Part shown: positions 20,899 through 34,229 of the stretch, in pieces
Layout: every line of letters starts with the position of its first letter
How positions within the stretch are numbered: position 1 is the stretch's first letter
Source: Branchipolynoe longqiensis
Lineage: Eukaryota; Annelida; Polychaeta; Phyllodocida; Polynoidae
Length of the DNA: 64,000 nucleotides
Assembly (NCBI GenBank): GCA_030323885.1
Contig: CM059197.1
Coordinates: forward strand, 29,345,178 to 29,409,177
Direction of reading: 5' to 3'
The notes under the pieces: model-generated
What the model was told of the DNA's origin: nothing
Database searches by the model: none
What the model saw: the letters and a program-made list of their open reading frames with translations, nothing else
Program-made: the position numbers and the translations under genes

Positions 20899-21400
20899 GG
20901 TGTCGCAGTTTCAGCGCCCGGTCAGTTTCAGCTGCCTGTCAGTTTCATGCGCATGCGTCAAAATCTAACATCATCATCACTAACCTTATAAATTTAATAT
21001 AATGTTTTTGGTAAAGATGTTTTCTACATGTGTACAAAGCGATTTGTTTCTAGGTGGTGTGGTTTTAGAGATATATCACTTTTCCTGTATTTTCTGTATG
21101 AAGATTGCTAGCGACCATTGACAATGCCTTGAGTTTGACGGTACGCACAGTGCAAAACCTTAGTTTTATTCAAAATTAATACAAATCAAGAACCCTAACC
21201 TTATAAATTTAATACAGTCTTTTTGGTAAAGATGTTTTCTATATGTCTACCAAGCGATTTGTTAATAGGTGGTGTAGTTTTAGAGATATTTCACTTTTGC
21301 TGTATTTTCTGTATGAAGATTGCTCACGACCATTGACAATGCCTTGAGTTTGAGTCTATACGGGCGGTGGAAACTGACCGGGCGCTGAAACTGCGACACC
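20899..21400. mobile_element. MITE M1, present only in block copy 2
   Basis: 502 bp with perfect 31-bp terminal inverted repeats starting GGTGTCGCAGTTTCAGCGCC. The interior holds two ~214-bp direct repeats starting 'taaccttataaatttaata'. The corresponding site in copy 1 (15478-15490) reads straight through with no clear target duplication. The core, but not the termini, is homologous to 53750-54234. Confidence 0.92.
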
Positions 21401-21673
21401 GGGCCACCACCCAACCTCCCTCCGGGTATTCTCCCCCGCCTCTCTCCCCCTCACTGCCCGGCCCACCACCGGTTCTACAAGCAGGGTATAAATCCCCATG
21501 CCCGCCGCTAGCCCCGTGGGGGCCGCAGCCGCAGCCGGCGCGCATTCAGTTCCCCCAGGTGCCCCCTCCCAATCCCAACCCCCACCGGTGCCCCTACCGC
21601 CTTCCGTCACGCATTGATAGGTGAGGTACTGGGAAGCGCGCTCCTGAAATCCTGTACCCTGAACGGCTCCCAG

Positions 21674-23020
<1,347 letters not shown>

Positions 23021-23051
23021 GTGTCCCCATCCTGCCCAACCAGCTCAACCT

Positions 23052-23316
23052 CTGACACTGTGCCTTCATGGTGACTTTTTAGTGCAGCCGCACTGGGAGA
23101 CCAGGCCGCTAGCACCATGATCCAATTTCCGAAACAGTCACATTGTCTGGATACTGAGCTAACCAGTCTTTGCCCTATCCTAGTAATGCTGAGTGCTAGG
23201 CTAGGTAGCGACAAGTATCAATTTTGTACGTGATTGGTTTGACTCGTGTAGGTTTCGAACTCTGGCCCTTCCGCATGGGAAGCTGCGTTTTACCAATTAG
23301 GCCATCGCGTCCGCTG
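23052..23316 (-). mobile_element. SINE-A, 3' end truncated
   Basis: From 'ccttcatggtgactttttag' to the tRNA-like head at ~23310. It includes the middle part that is deleted in copy 1; the copy-1 deletion joins the array to 'actgagctaacc'. Confidence 0.8.
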
Positions 23317-23831
23317 GTTGTGTATAACATGATCATGTGAAGTAATTAGTATTGGGTAAGCTAATTATATTGAATTAAACATGGTATAATCAGGTAATAC
23401 CACCATTAATGTGCATATTTGACCCAACTATTAATCCATGGGAATATACAGCTCATAGAAATCTAATCAATACATATTTAGCTCGGCAGGAAAACTGAAG
23501 GTCATTCACCAGCTAGTAGCGGCCTGTCTGTATATTACAGACAGCACCAGTGCAAGCCCCAATCCAGCTGGTCTGTTCCCTGTAGAGATCAATGTGCAAT
23601 TAACAACCTCACCTTCCTTCACTGCTCATGTGTGGCCTATTTATTCGCCAAGTCTGAAGTGTTCGCCTAAAGGCCAGCCGGGTCCCCTGACATCTAATTC
23701 ACCTTTAAAAGTCCCCTCAATTGTAGGTTGGAGCGGAAAGGGCATCATTTACACTTAGGTCTAGGTGGAAAACTATCTACAAGGAGCCTGGGCTTAGCTA
23801 TGTTCACTATGAGCTGGTTTAAAGGGCTGGT

Positions 23832-24160
23832 AGCACGAGGTGGGAGCTGGACGTATCCACCTGTGAAGATATAGGTCATCCTATCAATCCTGGTCAGTGG
23901 ACCCATTTGCAGTTTGGGCTATTTTCTCCAACCAGTGGTACACAACTTGTTCATCAAAAGGCTGGTGTACCTGCTGTCCTGTCTGTGGGAAAGTCCATAT
24001 AAAAGACCTCTTGCTGCTTATTGGAAAAAGTACCCTACGTGGCGGCAATGCGTTTCCTCCAAAGAAATATGTCAGAATGACCATATGTTTGATGTCCAAT
24101 AGCCGATTATAAAAATCAATGTGCTCTAGATGCGTCGTTAACTAAAACAAGCTTTACTTT
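23832..24160 (+). mobile_element. SINE-B (block copy 2)
   Basis: Counterpart of 17493-17822 with small indels. Confidence 0.85.
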
Positions 24161-24721
24161 TTATTTCGATACACCCACCACCACCCGCGACTGCCCTGCT
24201 GCACAAGGGGTGGTTCACAATTATCAACATTTTCACATGCGTACAAAACATACACTTTTTCATGACCCCCACACCTCTCCCCCCACATCCCCCCCTCCCC
24301 ACAAAGTGTACAATGAGATTATTGACATTCTGGCAGTACTGTAATTGTTAGCGCACTAACCGCAAAATGGCAAGAAGTGCTGGGGCCTAATCCTGCATAA
24401 ATTTGACTGACATTTTTTTGACCGACAGTTTTAGAAAGCGTACAGTGGGCCTTAAACCCCTCCCCTCCAATGTAGGGTTTATACGCTTATGAAAATGTTG
24501 TTAATTATGAAGAACCCATAACTACCCCTAGTGGTGGCAATGGTGCTGATGATGATGATGATGCTTCCAGTAGACAGAGCTGGGGCCCGGCCGGGTTTCC
24601 AATCACATTTCAGAGCATGCCATCACCACATTCCCAAGTCTCCCAGTAATCCGAATCCATATACTTCCCCCCAGTGAACGGAAGCGCTTACCTTCCTTAC
24701 ACTAATTCAATGGCCAGACAG

Positions 24722-25065
24722 GATGACCAGATGAGTTGAGCGTTCGTCTCAAGTTTTGGTAGATCGTGGGATTCGAACCCACGTGTTCGAACCCTGGTCT
24801 AGTCAATCCAATAACATACACATTTTTACTTCTCGCTTTCTAGCCAGCTGCTCGGCATTATTAGGATAGGGAAGGACTGGTTAGCTCGGCATCAGGATAA
24901 TGTGACTGAGTGGGATATCAGGTCATGGTGCTGGTCGCCTGATTTCCCAGTGCGGCAGCACTGTTAAGTTTCCATGAGTGTGCACTGTCACAACTCAGTA
25001 TCTGTCTTGATATGACCTTCAATGTTGCCAGGACATAAAACTGGCAACAACCAACCAACCAACTA
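24722..25065 (+). mobile_element. SINE-A (block copy 2)
   Basis: Counterpart of 18383-18725. Confidence 0.85.
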
Positions 25066-25518
25066 CATTCACTCCACGCCAGTCTCTGAGGACCCCCACT
25101 ACTAAAGCAGAATCCAGCCTGCGGACAAAGCCCATTCTGTTCACCCAAACACTACGCAGAAGCACCGCCGTGACCTTGACCTAGATTCAGCAGTGACCCT
25201 TCAGGAGGTCACGTCCAGGGGTCCCATTGGTGGAACTGCGATTTTCTTCCGGGCTGCAGTTTTTCGCCCTTCCCACCGTCCCCACCCCCACCCCATCCCC
25301 CCAGGTAGTAAGGCACGTGACCAGGGTTCACAATCGCCATTGGCTGAACTCATAGAGATTGACTTTAACGCGGTGTGACTGGCGGAGGCCATGTGTAAAT
25401 AAATGTATAATACTAGCGCCCTCCCCCCACCCCCACTGACTATAGTTTCACCGGTATAAAACTGCCAGCATTGGGGGGCAATTTTATACTGGTATAATTC
25501 AGCCTAACCGAAAAGATT

Positions 25519-25717
25519 ATTTGTTTGTTGTTTTACATTCTGGCAACATCTAAGGTCATATCAGGATAGGTACCAGCTTGCGACAGTGCACACTCATGAC
25601 AATTTCATAGTGCTGCCCCATTGGGAGACCAGGCCACCAGCACCATGATCCGAGGTCTCACCTAGTCATATTATCCTGATGTTGAGCTAGCCAGTCCTTG
25701 CCATATCCTAGTAATTT
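25519..25717 (-). mobile_element. SINE-A, 5'-truncated (block copy 2)
   Basis: Counterpart of 19180-19378. The following 18 bases ('gagacggagacagacg' region) are the last that are shared with copy 1. Confidence 0.8.
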
Positions 25718-25735
25718 ATGAGACGGAGACAGACG

Positions 25736-26305
25736 TATTATATAATGGTTATTTATTTCTCATCGGAAAGGGGTAATATATGATGCAACATGTCAATATG
25801 ATACATAATAACAGGTACGGTTCAATAAATCAGATATATATACATATAGTCAAGTATGGTATCAGATATGCAGAACAGTGGTCAGTTGTGGGACAAGATT
25901 GGTAACCAGCAGTCCAGAGCATTCCAGGCTTCCCCAGCCCATGTGAGTCAAATGGTTAAGGACCGGGACTCGAACTTTAGACCCTATCATTACTCCTTAT
26001 TTAATGGTGTGGGTGGGTGGGCGAAGAAAACGAGAGGGGTGCTGAGATAATGGCGGCTGTGGCAGTTCTTTTAGAATTTCAAATGATTTGGCGGTCACGT
26101 GACCGTATAGGTGGGTAAATGCACGTGGCACCACCTGGAGGAATTCTGGAAACTACGTTATGCTTGTAGTGTGTCACAGGGTTTCTGCTAGTTTCTGGTC
26201 GATGGAGCAGATCTCAGCCTTTGGTCCTGGGCATATCTATATGCTGGTGTAAGTCAGTTCATGTGGTTCCCATCTCCGCCATAAATTACCAATGTTACGC
26301 GTAAC
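25736..26305. other. Intergenic, no gene seen
   Basis: Sequence beyond the duplicated block. Contains the palindrome CGGTCACGTGACCG at ~26092 (E-box core). The 64-codon frame at 25856-26050 has no recognisable motif. Confidence 0.5.
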
Positions 26306-26440
26306 ATCCAAAATGCTGAGCATAAGATTAGGTAGCAACAAGAATCAATTTATTTTCTAAGTCATTGATTGATTGGACTAGAATTCGAACTCCCGACCTT
26401 TCTCACTGGAAGCCTGCGCGCCACCGATTACTATTCAAGG
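26306..26440 (-). mobile_element. SINE-A head fragment
   Basis: Contains 'atgctgagcataagattagg', 'caagaatcaatttattt' and the complemented B box 'ttcgaactcccg'. Only the 5' third of the SINE is present. Confidence 0.65.
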
Positions 26441-26989
26441 AAGACTGCTCCTTACCATATAAGCGGTGTAGTGTTGCACCTAATGTTAATTCCGCAAAGG
26501 AACGCCATAGAGCAGTAGTGAAAGTGTAAAGACTTGATTAAACGAAGACAGTAGCATCAAGGCCCAGCTAAAAAAAAACTGAATATACTGAAGAAGGGTG
26601 CATGGGTGGAAAAGTGTGTATCTTCCGAGCTTGCCGAGAAGTGAAGAAAGAGGGGCGAGCTATATAGTTGATGGCGGAAAAGGTGTGAAACGCGACTGTC
26701 TAAACAGGTGGATGGAAGATGGACTCGACTGTCCACCCAAACTAGAGTCCAAAGTGCAGCGGGCCGGGTGAGAAATGTTTCATTCCCACCGAATCAAACA
26801 CAATGTAAGCAGTGCGAACAATCACAAGTACTCCTAGCCTTAGGAGTAAATGAGTGTATTGTTGGGTGTGGCATTATTAACTAGTGCAGTGTTGGGCCTA
26901 TTAAGCCTCAGGGTTTGTCACTGCCTTAACTGGAAGCTGCGAACCTGTTCCCATCTTACACTGGACACCTCATACACTTACACCTCATA

Positions 26990-27190
26990 CCTAATGTAGT
27001 AGTGTGCACTGACCTCTCAGGAAAGTGACCACATAGACAGGTAGGCATGGGTAGTGTGTTGATATCAGGGAGCCTAGGTGGTGTAATGGTTAGCACACTG
27101 GCCCGGAATGCAAAGAGATGTGGGTTCGAGTCAGGCTCTAGGCGCAAGATTTCCCATTTTCATCATCCCAATGACACTAACATATTAATT
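26990..27190 (+). mobile_element. SINE-C, near full length
   Basis: 5' segment 'gtgtgcactgacctctcagg', A-box region 'ggtggtgtaatggttagcac', B box GGTTCGAGTC, and 3' end 'atttcccattttcatcatcc'. The head resembles tRNAs with a TGGTGTAATGGTTAGCA A box (Asp/Val/Glu-like). Confidence 0.85.
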
Positions 27191-27499
27191 TGACACCAAA
27201 CTCATCTTGTTAAACATATGGACCTGTTTTATTCCGGAACAGGCAATATAATACCGGTGCGTTATTGCCCATTGTGAGCAGTTTTATTCGCCTATAAAAT
27301 TGAACCATGGCAGATTTATTCCGGGACATTATTGCCTGCATGTGTCTGCGTGTGTGTATGTGTGTGTGTGTGTGGGGGGGGGGGGGGTGTACACCAGAGG
27401 GGGACACTATTATACCACTATTCTGGTAAAAAAGGGGAAGTACATATGATTGTGTACGGAATATATGGTTCAGTATTCAGAAATCGTGATAATTAACCT

Positions 27500-27588
27500 C
27501 CTCCTCCTTATCACCACCGCTATCATCATCACAATAATAATCATCATCACCATCATATCATCATCATTACCACAATCATAATCACCAC

Positions 27589-27624
<36 letters not shown>

Positions 27625-27865
27625 AACCATCACACGCATCATCATCACCCCCACCATTATCAGCATCACACTAATCATCATCATCATCATCATCACCCTC
27701 ACCATCACAATAATACATATCATCATCATCATCATCATCATCACAACCAATACAACAATCATAACCATCACCACCACCACCACCATCACCACCATCAGCA
27801 TCACCAGAACCACACCACCATCCTCCTACTCATCATCATCATAATCATTACCACCACCATTCTTG
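27500..27865. repeat. (CAT)n microsatellite
   Basis: Imperfect CATCAT/CACCAC trinucleotide array of ~365 bp. The 86-codon Met/Val frame on the minus strand is an artefact of it. Confidence 0.95.
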
Positions 27866-28162
27866 CCCTTTAGATAGTCCAAATTAGTTTGAATGCAATC
27901 AATGAAAATTATGTAACAAGGTCTTTACTATAATATCAGCATCATCATGGACATATTGAACATAGAATGCAATAAATATCTGTTTATCTAGAGGGGGAAC
28001 TTCCCATTGTAATTATAATATACGGTTTGAAAATGAGAATAAGAAAACCGAGCCGAAAACAACATTGACACATCAGCGAATGTATTATCTGTAAATATAT
28101 CTCAGTTAGCCGAATGATAAAATATGTACCGCACTAGTAGCGATCCATATATAATATATATA

Positions 28163-28350
28163 CAGTAAAACCTCTCTAAATCGACCGACAATGGGACCGA
28201 CTTTAACTTAGTTTAAGTGGTCCATTTAAGGAAGTGGTCGGTTTAGAGAGTTAGAATATAATTACAATGGTATTTTTGGGACCCAAATAAAGAGATCGCT
28301 ATAGGGGAGTGGTGGATATGTGGATGGGTCGGCATAGAGAGGTTTTACTG
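28163..28350 (+). mobile_element. pogo/Tigger-like MITE, complete
   Basis: 188 bp between TA dinucleotides (28161-28162 and 28351-28352). Termini CAGTAAAACCTCTCTAAATC and CAGTAAAACCTCTCTATGCC (complemented). Best copy of a family also seen at 8183, 10705, 37582 and 42261. Confidence 0.9.
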
Positions 28351-28787
28351 TACATATATAGGCCTATATCAGTTATATATATATTATGATTTACAAAGGT
28401 CTCGTTCTATATGCTCGGCGAACTTGGATTATCTATGAGAATGCCCTGCCATAATAAAATCTCCAGTTCTGTATACTACTCATTAAAAAAGAGGCAGGAG
28501 ATCTGGTGTAGCGCTGTTTGGGTCACACCGTAAAACAAAGTAAAACAAACAATACAGGAAGAACTACGCCTTAAGGTTTAATTTGTATTGTACATGCTTA
28601 GCGTGTAGCTGTTAAATTGGATGCTAATATGACTCTTGTTCAATCGTGGCTCAAATGAACTCTCTTGCATGCTCTCTCACATGCTCACTGAGGGCTCTCA
28701 CATGAAATGAGACAGTGTGGGGAAATTGCTTGCGTCGGTTTCCTCGACTAGAAAACTGTGTGTGTGGGTGGGTGGGAGGGAACAGGT

Positions 28788-28985
28788 CGTTTGTTTGTTT
28801 GATGTTGTTTTAGGCCATAGCAACATCTAAGGTCATATCAGGACGGACACCGACTTGTGACAGTGCGCCTTTATAGTGCTGCCCCACTGGGACACCAGGC
28901 CGCCAGCACCACGACCTGATATCCCACTCAGTCACATTATCCTGACACTGAGCCAACCAATCCTTGCCCTATCCTAATAATGCCG
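28788..28985 (-). mobile_element. SINE-A, 5'-truncated
   Basis: From 'tttgatgttgttttaggcca' to 'ctatcctaataatgccgg'; the tRNA-like head is missing. Confidence 0.8.
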
Positions 28986-29140
28986 GGGAACAGATCGAGT
29001 TTATGCTTCATTGTTGCTGTATGCTGTATAAGAAGTGCCACATTTACTCAGAAATGTCCAGATTAGGTTGTACTGCAGACTGGGTGCTAGGGAGGAAGGC
29101 GCTATGCTTCACAGTCTTACCCATTTTGTTGTTGTTGTAA

Positions 29141-29427
29141 AGTATTTATTCATCTGAATATGACATTTGCCAGCGCCCGAGCACTGGTCTTCCAGCCATC
29201 TTACTATTGGAATTGACAGTCTAAATAATCTAAGTTTGATCAGTGCTGTATTAGTTACAGCACCGATCCTGTAGAATTAAGGGACTCGCTCCTGCTATAT
29301 AATGTACAGCACCAGTCACTGTAGTTCATGCAAAAATGGGGAGCAGCACCAAGTAGAAAATGTATACTCGGGGCAACTCAAACAATCGTTGAGGGTTACA
29401 TTTTTTCTCTTATAAAACAAGGTAAGA
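29141..29427 (+). repeat. Dispersed repeat R1, copy 2
   Basis: Inverted relative to 7110-7398. Shared landmarks: 'gtatttattcatctgaatat', 'ccatcttactattgg', 'gtatactcggggcaactcaa'. Confidence 0.75.
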
Positions 29428-29629
29428 TAACACTGACAATTCAAGCAAACTCACTGAGGAGAGATGAGATGTCGGCAAGGGAACCTCAGTCGCCTGGGAC
29501 AGAAATGGGGCATGTCTCATGTACCTGAGTGTGTGGCAGTCTAGACCGCGGCCATGTTAGGACCAACAGAATAGAGACAGGGGTTGGATTAGTATTTTAT
29601 TTTTATGAAATTTAATATTTGTTTGGACC

Positions 29630-30010
29630 AGACGGGATGGCTAAATGCGTTGAGCGTCTGTCTCCGAATACAAATGGTTCGAGCCCTGGTTGATTCAAAC
29701 GAATGGCTTAAAAAATGCGCTCGGTATTATTAGAATCCGGCATTGAGTGTCATTGAGTGACCTTGTTGTTGTTTTACGTCCTAGCAACATCTAAGGTCAT
29801 ATCAGGATGGGTACCGACTTATGACAGAGGCACTCATGGCGACTTTATAGTACTGCCCCACTGGAAGACCAGTCCACCAGCACCATGTCCTGATATCCCA
29901 CTCAGTCACACTATCCTGACACTGAGCAAACCAGTCCTTGCCCTATCCTAATTATGTCAAGCACCTGGCTAGGAAGTGACAAGTATAAATTGTTAAGTCA
30001 TTGGTTTGAA
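29630..30010. mobile_element. SINE-A head (+) beside an inverted SINE-A (-)
   Basis: 29630-29735 is a plus-strand head ('cagacgggatggctaaatgc', 'ggttcgagccctgg'). 29762-30010 is a minus-strand copy from 'ttgttttacgtcctagcaac' to 'caagtataaattgttaagtc'. Confidence 0.75.
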
Positions 30011-30709
30011 GATATTCTTAAATATGTAAATTATTATTGTATAGGCTATCCATATTTTGAACAAACCTAGTGACCGAATAAGATTTAGGTGGATACTCCG
30101 CTGTTATCACATCAAATAAGGAACCTGTAAATGCGCTATTCAATTTCTTATTATATATGATCATTTTCTATTTTCTTAAAGGATATGCATATTAAATTGA
30201 GGATATGTAACTATAACTGAGAATATATGTAAATATAACTGAGATACCAATAAATATAAATAAACGCTTCCCACTTTTATCCCAGCGTTCCCCTTCTATT
30301 CAATACAACTGACATACATGCTATATATGATGTATATATGATATATATATATATATATATAGGGTAAATATATATATGATGCATAACATATTATGCAAGT
30401 ATAAAGATACATAAGGGATTTATTATTATTATTGTCATACTCTGTAAGACCCAACACTGTACCGGTTGCTCCACCTGTGGCCTCCTTGCCTCCACCGGAT
30501 GTAGACCAGTGTCAGTCGCACCGGAGGATTTATTCTTATTATACATCATATATCAAACTCATCATATATATCAGATATGATTTATAATGCAATTATGGAA
30601 ATATAAACGTGGACATCTACAACTTTCAGTTCTATGGTTTGCTCACCGTACACATACCATCTATATATATATGTTACTAGGACTTTCGTTTCAGCCTTTT
30701 ACCGAGGCG
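30011..30709. other. Intergenic, AT-rich
   Basis: (AT)n tracts near 30325-30385 and otherwise apparently unique sequence. No gene or RNA recognised. Confidence 0.5.
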
Positions 30710-30768
30710 CTGTCCTAATATGACCTTAGATGTTGCCAGGACGTAAAAGTCCAACAACCAACTAACCT
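30710..30768 (+). mobile_element. SINE-A 3' terminal fragment
   Basis: 'tgaccttagatgttgccagg' followed by 'acgtaaaagtccaacaacca'; only the last ~60 bp. Confidence 0.7.
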
Positions 30769-30869
30769 CTACCGACGCACCACCTACGGGTGGCTGTTAA
30801 CTCACATTACCGCTACTGCGTTATCAGGTCGCGGACTGATCTCCCAGAAAGTATCCACACAATATATAC

Positions 30870-31100
30870 ATCATCATCAATCCCTTAACCACTAGGGACA
30901 TTGGCGGCACCACAGATGACTTTGCAACCAGTTTCCCCCATTTCTCTCTGTTCTCGACTGCCCTCGGGGACTTTCTAAACTCCCTCTTCCGCTGTTTGCC
31001 TTGCTTTCTTCATCCCTTTACTCTACTTTGCAAGACGGTTTTGGCTAGACCTGATGAACAGGAGATATAGCCATATCAATGCAGTTTACATCTCTTTATG
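30870..31100 (-). mobile_element. Possible LINE 3' untranslated fragment
   Basis: Begins with a short ATCATCATCA run and 'ccttaaccactagggacatt', a layout I associate with trinucleotide-tailed LINE 3' ends. No reverse transcriptase sequence is visible, so the class is uncertain. Confidence 0.35.
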
Positions 31101-31180
31101 ATTATCAAGAGACCTTAGTGTGGTCAAATTTCGTATATATACTTGGTATATTATATTATATATATATATATATATATATA

Positions 31181-31440
31181 TGAGCCTGTCTCAAAGGGTG
31201 CTAATTCTTCTTTTTTTTTGTCCATTGTAACGATTGACACAAAACAGCACAGAAACGGTTGCACTGAAAACACAAGGACATTTCCTTCAAATCAATATGT
31301 ATTCTATTGGGATTATGAAACACCATGTAAAAAACAAATCAGTTTATCCTGAGCAAATGCATAAGTAGATAGTATGTTGATCATTACAATGGACAAAGTT
31401 TTGTCCCATATTGCTTAGCACCCTTTGAGACAGTCTCATA
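31181..31440. mobile_element. TA-flanked MITE M4
   Basis: 260 bp. Termini TGAGCCTGTCTCAAAGGGTG and, complemented, TGAGACTGTCTCAAAGGGTG, embedded in TATA. An inner inverted pair around 'gtccattgtaa' extends the terminal repeat to ~55 bp with interruptions. Confidence 0.8.
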
Positions 31441-31599
31441 TACATATTCCGACCCAGGGACCATCTCCCACTCATCACCCTGTTCACAATCTCTACTTCA
31501 CGCACCCGCAACAAGGTGGCGTCTGCATTGATATGCCCTATCAACATCCGGCGCATCCCGCCACAATCAAATGATGGCGCCACAACTCATGCGCCTGGT

Positions 31600-31975
31600 C
31601 CCCTAGCCGCCCGCATAATGCCCACATTTGGATTCCGCGGCCGCTTGCCGGAAGGCCGGCCCGGGAGTAGACCCGGGGGGACTGGGCCGGTCAGCGGGCC
31701 GGGAGAGGGGTGGGCCGGGCGGGGGAGGAGGCCGGGGCGGGAGAAGGACGGGACGGGGACGAGGAGGGGGGACGGGGGGAGGGGCGGGACCGGAAAGGTG
31801 AGGGATGGGCCGGGGAGGAAGGGATGCTGGGGCGGGAGAGGTACGGGAAAGGGAGTGGGACAGAGGCGGGGCGGGAGAGGTGTGGGGTGGGCATGGTGGG
31901 GCGGGGCTCGGCATGGTTGGGCGGGGCTGGGCATGGTGGCGCGGGGCTGGGCATGGTAGAGCACATCCACGGCTC
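31600..31975. repeat. G-rich, strand-asymmetric low-complexity tract
   Basis: GGGCGGGA / GGCATGGT words with almost no T on the plus strand in 31670-31870, ending in four copies of 'gggcggggctgggcatggt'-like units at 31880-31960. The Arg/Gly and Pro/Ser frames on both strands are compositional artefacts. Confidence 0.8.
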
Positions 31976-32420
31976 GCCATTGCCTGCTACTAAGGTCATG
32001 CAGACGGCGTCAGTGTAGCTAAAGGTGCTGGCATACAACACTGAACCCTATCTCCCCCCCCCCCCCCCCCCCGACACCCCCTTCCCCGCAAAGCAGGAAT
32101 TTGAAATCGGACCTGGCAGTCTTAAGCAGCAACACCCCCTTTAGGACCACAAGTTAAACATTTTTAAAAACCCTGTTATATTTGATTTTAATTCAATTTA
32201 GAATATAGCACGACAAAGTGTTTATGGTAAGGGTTCCGATAGATGATGGTTCGTCTGCCTGTACAAGCTTGTTGTGTGTTGTTGTTGTACGTCCTATCAA
32301 CAACTACGGTTATATCGGGACGAACCTGTACACGTATCGCTATAGTCCTACATCGAAGGTCGCGGCTTCGAACACCAGACAGGGCAAGCCGATGACTTGT
32401 ATAAGTCATTGATTAAATTT

Positions 32421-33235
32421 TTTTTATGAGCCCTCCATGTCCTTGGAAAAGCCTCATTGGACACAATAGTGTCCAGGGCCCACCTCTCGGTCCTTTGACC
32501 TCTTGTGCTGGGTACCTCCAGAAGCAAGATTTACCCGGTGACCAGCACCAAACGGCTTTGATATTACTCAAGAGGCCGAGAAGCGGTCAGATTTTACTCA
32601 GCCGGGGTTCAAGCCGGGGTTCAAATCATAATTAACAAGAACAATCTTATAATCATCACTGTTACGGATTTCACCATTCTGTCGGTATGGGGTTTGAATC
32701 CACCGGAAACAAAGCTGACCCATTGGACAGAATAGAGTGGAGGTCTGCCCTAGGCCACCAACAGACACATAGTTTTATACGATTTCTTATGGAAATAGTA
32801 GTGAAACATATTTCTACCCAAATCCTTCTAATTGTAGAGGATGCTTTGTAAAACCAGCATCGTGGTGTCGAGTAACCATTAACCATATCTGATCGCTGCC
32901 ACTTGTAATGCTGATAATACTAATATTAACTTAAATAAATAACTACCGGATTTTAACACATATTTTATGCATGAGGGATATTCGCTCTTACGTCATACCA
33001 AATTTATATGATTTATATATCTATCTATATATATATGTATATATAATATTATATTTACTTCAAATAAATCTCTCCATATATGTTATATATATGTGATGCA
33101 TAAACATTACGTGAGTATAAAGGCGCGGTAGGGAGTTATTATTATTGTATATTTGTTACTGCTATTCGTTGTATTATAATGGTGCGGAGTACCCCCACGT
33201 GAACACTAGCACCACCACCACCATCTTTCCTAACA
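32421..33235. other. Intergenic, no gene seen
   Basis: Apparently unique sequence with (AT)n near 33015-33055. Just upstream, 32277-32410 holds a decayed SINE-A-like fragment ('gttgttgtacgtcctatcaa'). Confidence 0.5.
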
Positions 33236-34045
33236 TCAGATGGGATGGCGGAATGAGTTGAGTGTCCGTCTCCCGTTTAATACCCCTGTCACACTACGAC
33301 GTAACGAGCCAACGTGAGCCTAACGTGGGCATTTTTCGTCATGACGTTGGGTTATGTCATGATGACGTCAGAATGACGTTAGAATGACGTCGAGCTACGT
33401 CACATTACGTCGTGTTACGTCGAGTTACGTCAAGGTTTTGGACATGTTCAAAACTTTCGACGTAGGTCGAACGTAAGGGTTTACGTTCGCCGTACGTTCT
33501 GTTCACGTTCAGTGAACGTCAATGACGTTAAATGGACGTTATTTCAACGCTGCTCACTACGTTCAACTACGTTCCACTACGTTGACCCACATTAAACCAA
33601 GTGCAAAAGCCTACGAGGCTTAATGGGAACGTCAGGAGAACGTCAGGAGAACGTCAGGAGAACGTCAGGAGAACGTGCATTCAACGTACGTTCAACGTGT
33701 CACGACATAGCTAACGTCATGTAACGTTCTTCTGGCGATGGAATAACGTTCATAACGTTCCGTGAACGTAGTGACGTTGTCCTCTCTCGGGGATTGACGG
33801 TATCACTACGCTTTACCAACGTTACGCTCTCGTCCACTACGCTGCATCCACGTTCAACTTCTGCCCAAATTTGCATACTACGCCGAGAAGTTCAACGTTC
33901 TTCACGTTCTCCCTACGTTGACGACGTTACGTCGTAGTGTGACAGCCCCATTAGTAGGTCGGCGAGTTAAACCAATGACTTAAAAATTGATACTTGTCGC
34001 TTCCTAGCCAGGCACCCAGCATTAGTAGGATAGGGCAAGGAGCAG
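33236..34045 (+). mobile_element. SINE-A split by a foldback MITE
   Basis: The tRNA-like head (33236-33282) and the body (33952-34045, 'caatgacttaaaaattgata') are separated by the element at 33283-33951. The 3' half of the SINE is absent. Confidence 0.8.
33283..33951. mobile_element. Capped foldback MITE, family 3 (ACGT type)
   Basis: 669 bp flanked by TA (33281-33282, 33952-33953). Termini CCCCTGTCACACTACGACGT and GGGGCTGTCACACTACGACG (complemented). The interior is almost wholly ACGTT/AACGT words, including four tandem 'gaacgtcagga' units at ~33620-33670. Inserted in a SINE-A head. Confidence 0.9.
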
Positions 34046-34193
34046 TGGAATGAGGAAGACCAATAGTCCACGATTTAAATTTTGTCTCCTTGATCAATTA
34101 ATGTACCAAAAATGCTACTGTCATTCGCGCCTGAGAATTTATAAATATATATATATAGAGAGAGCGAGAGAAAGAATGGTGATTACACAGCAG

Positions 34194-34229
<36 letters not shown>

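Noticed and set aside
27553..27813. Met/Val-rich membrane-like frame
   Set aside because: Translation of a (CAT)n microsatellite.
27500..27865. Possible CRISPR-like repeat array
   Set aside because: No spacers; simple trinucleotide repeat in a eukaryotic context.
31516..32041. Overlapping 100-147-codon Gly/Arg and Pro/Ser frames on both strands
   Set aside because: Caused by a G-rich, strand-asymmetric tract with few stop codons.
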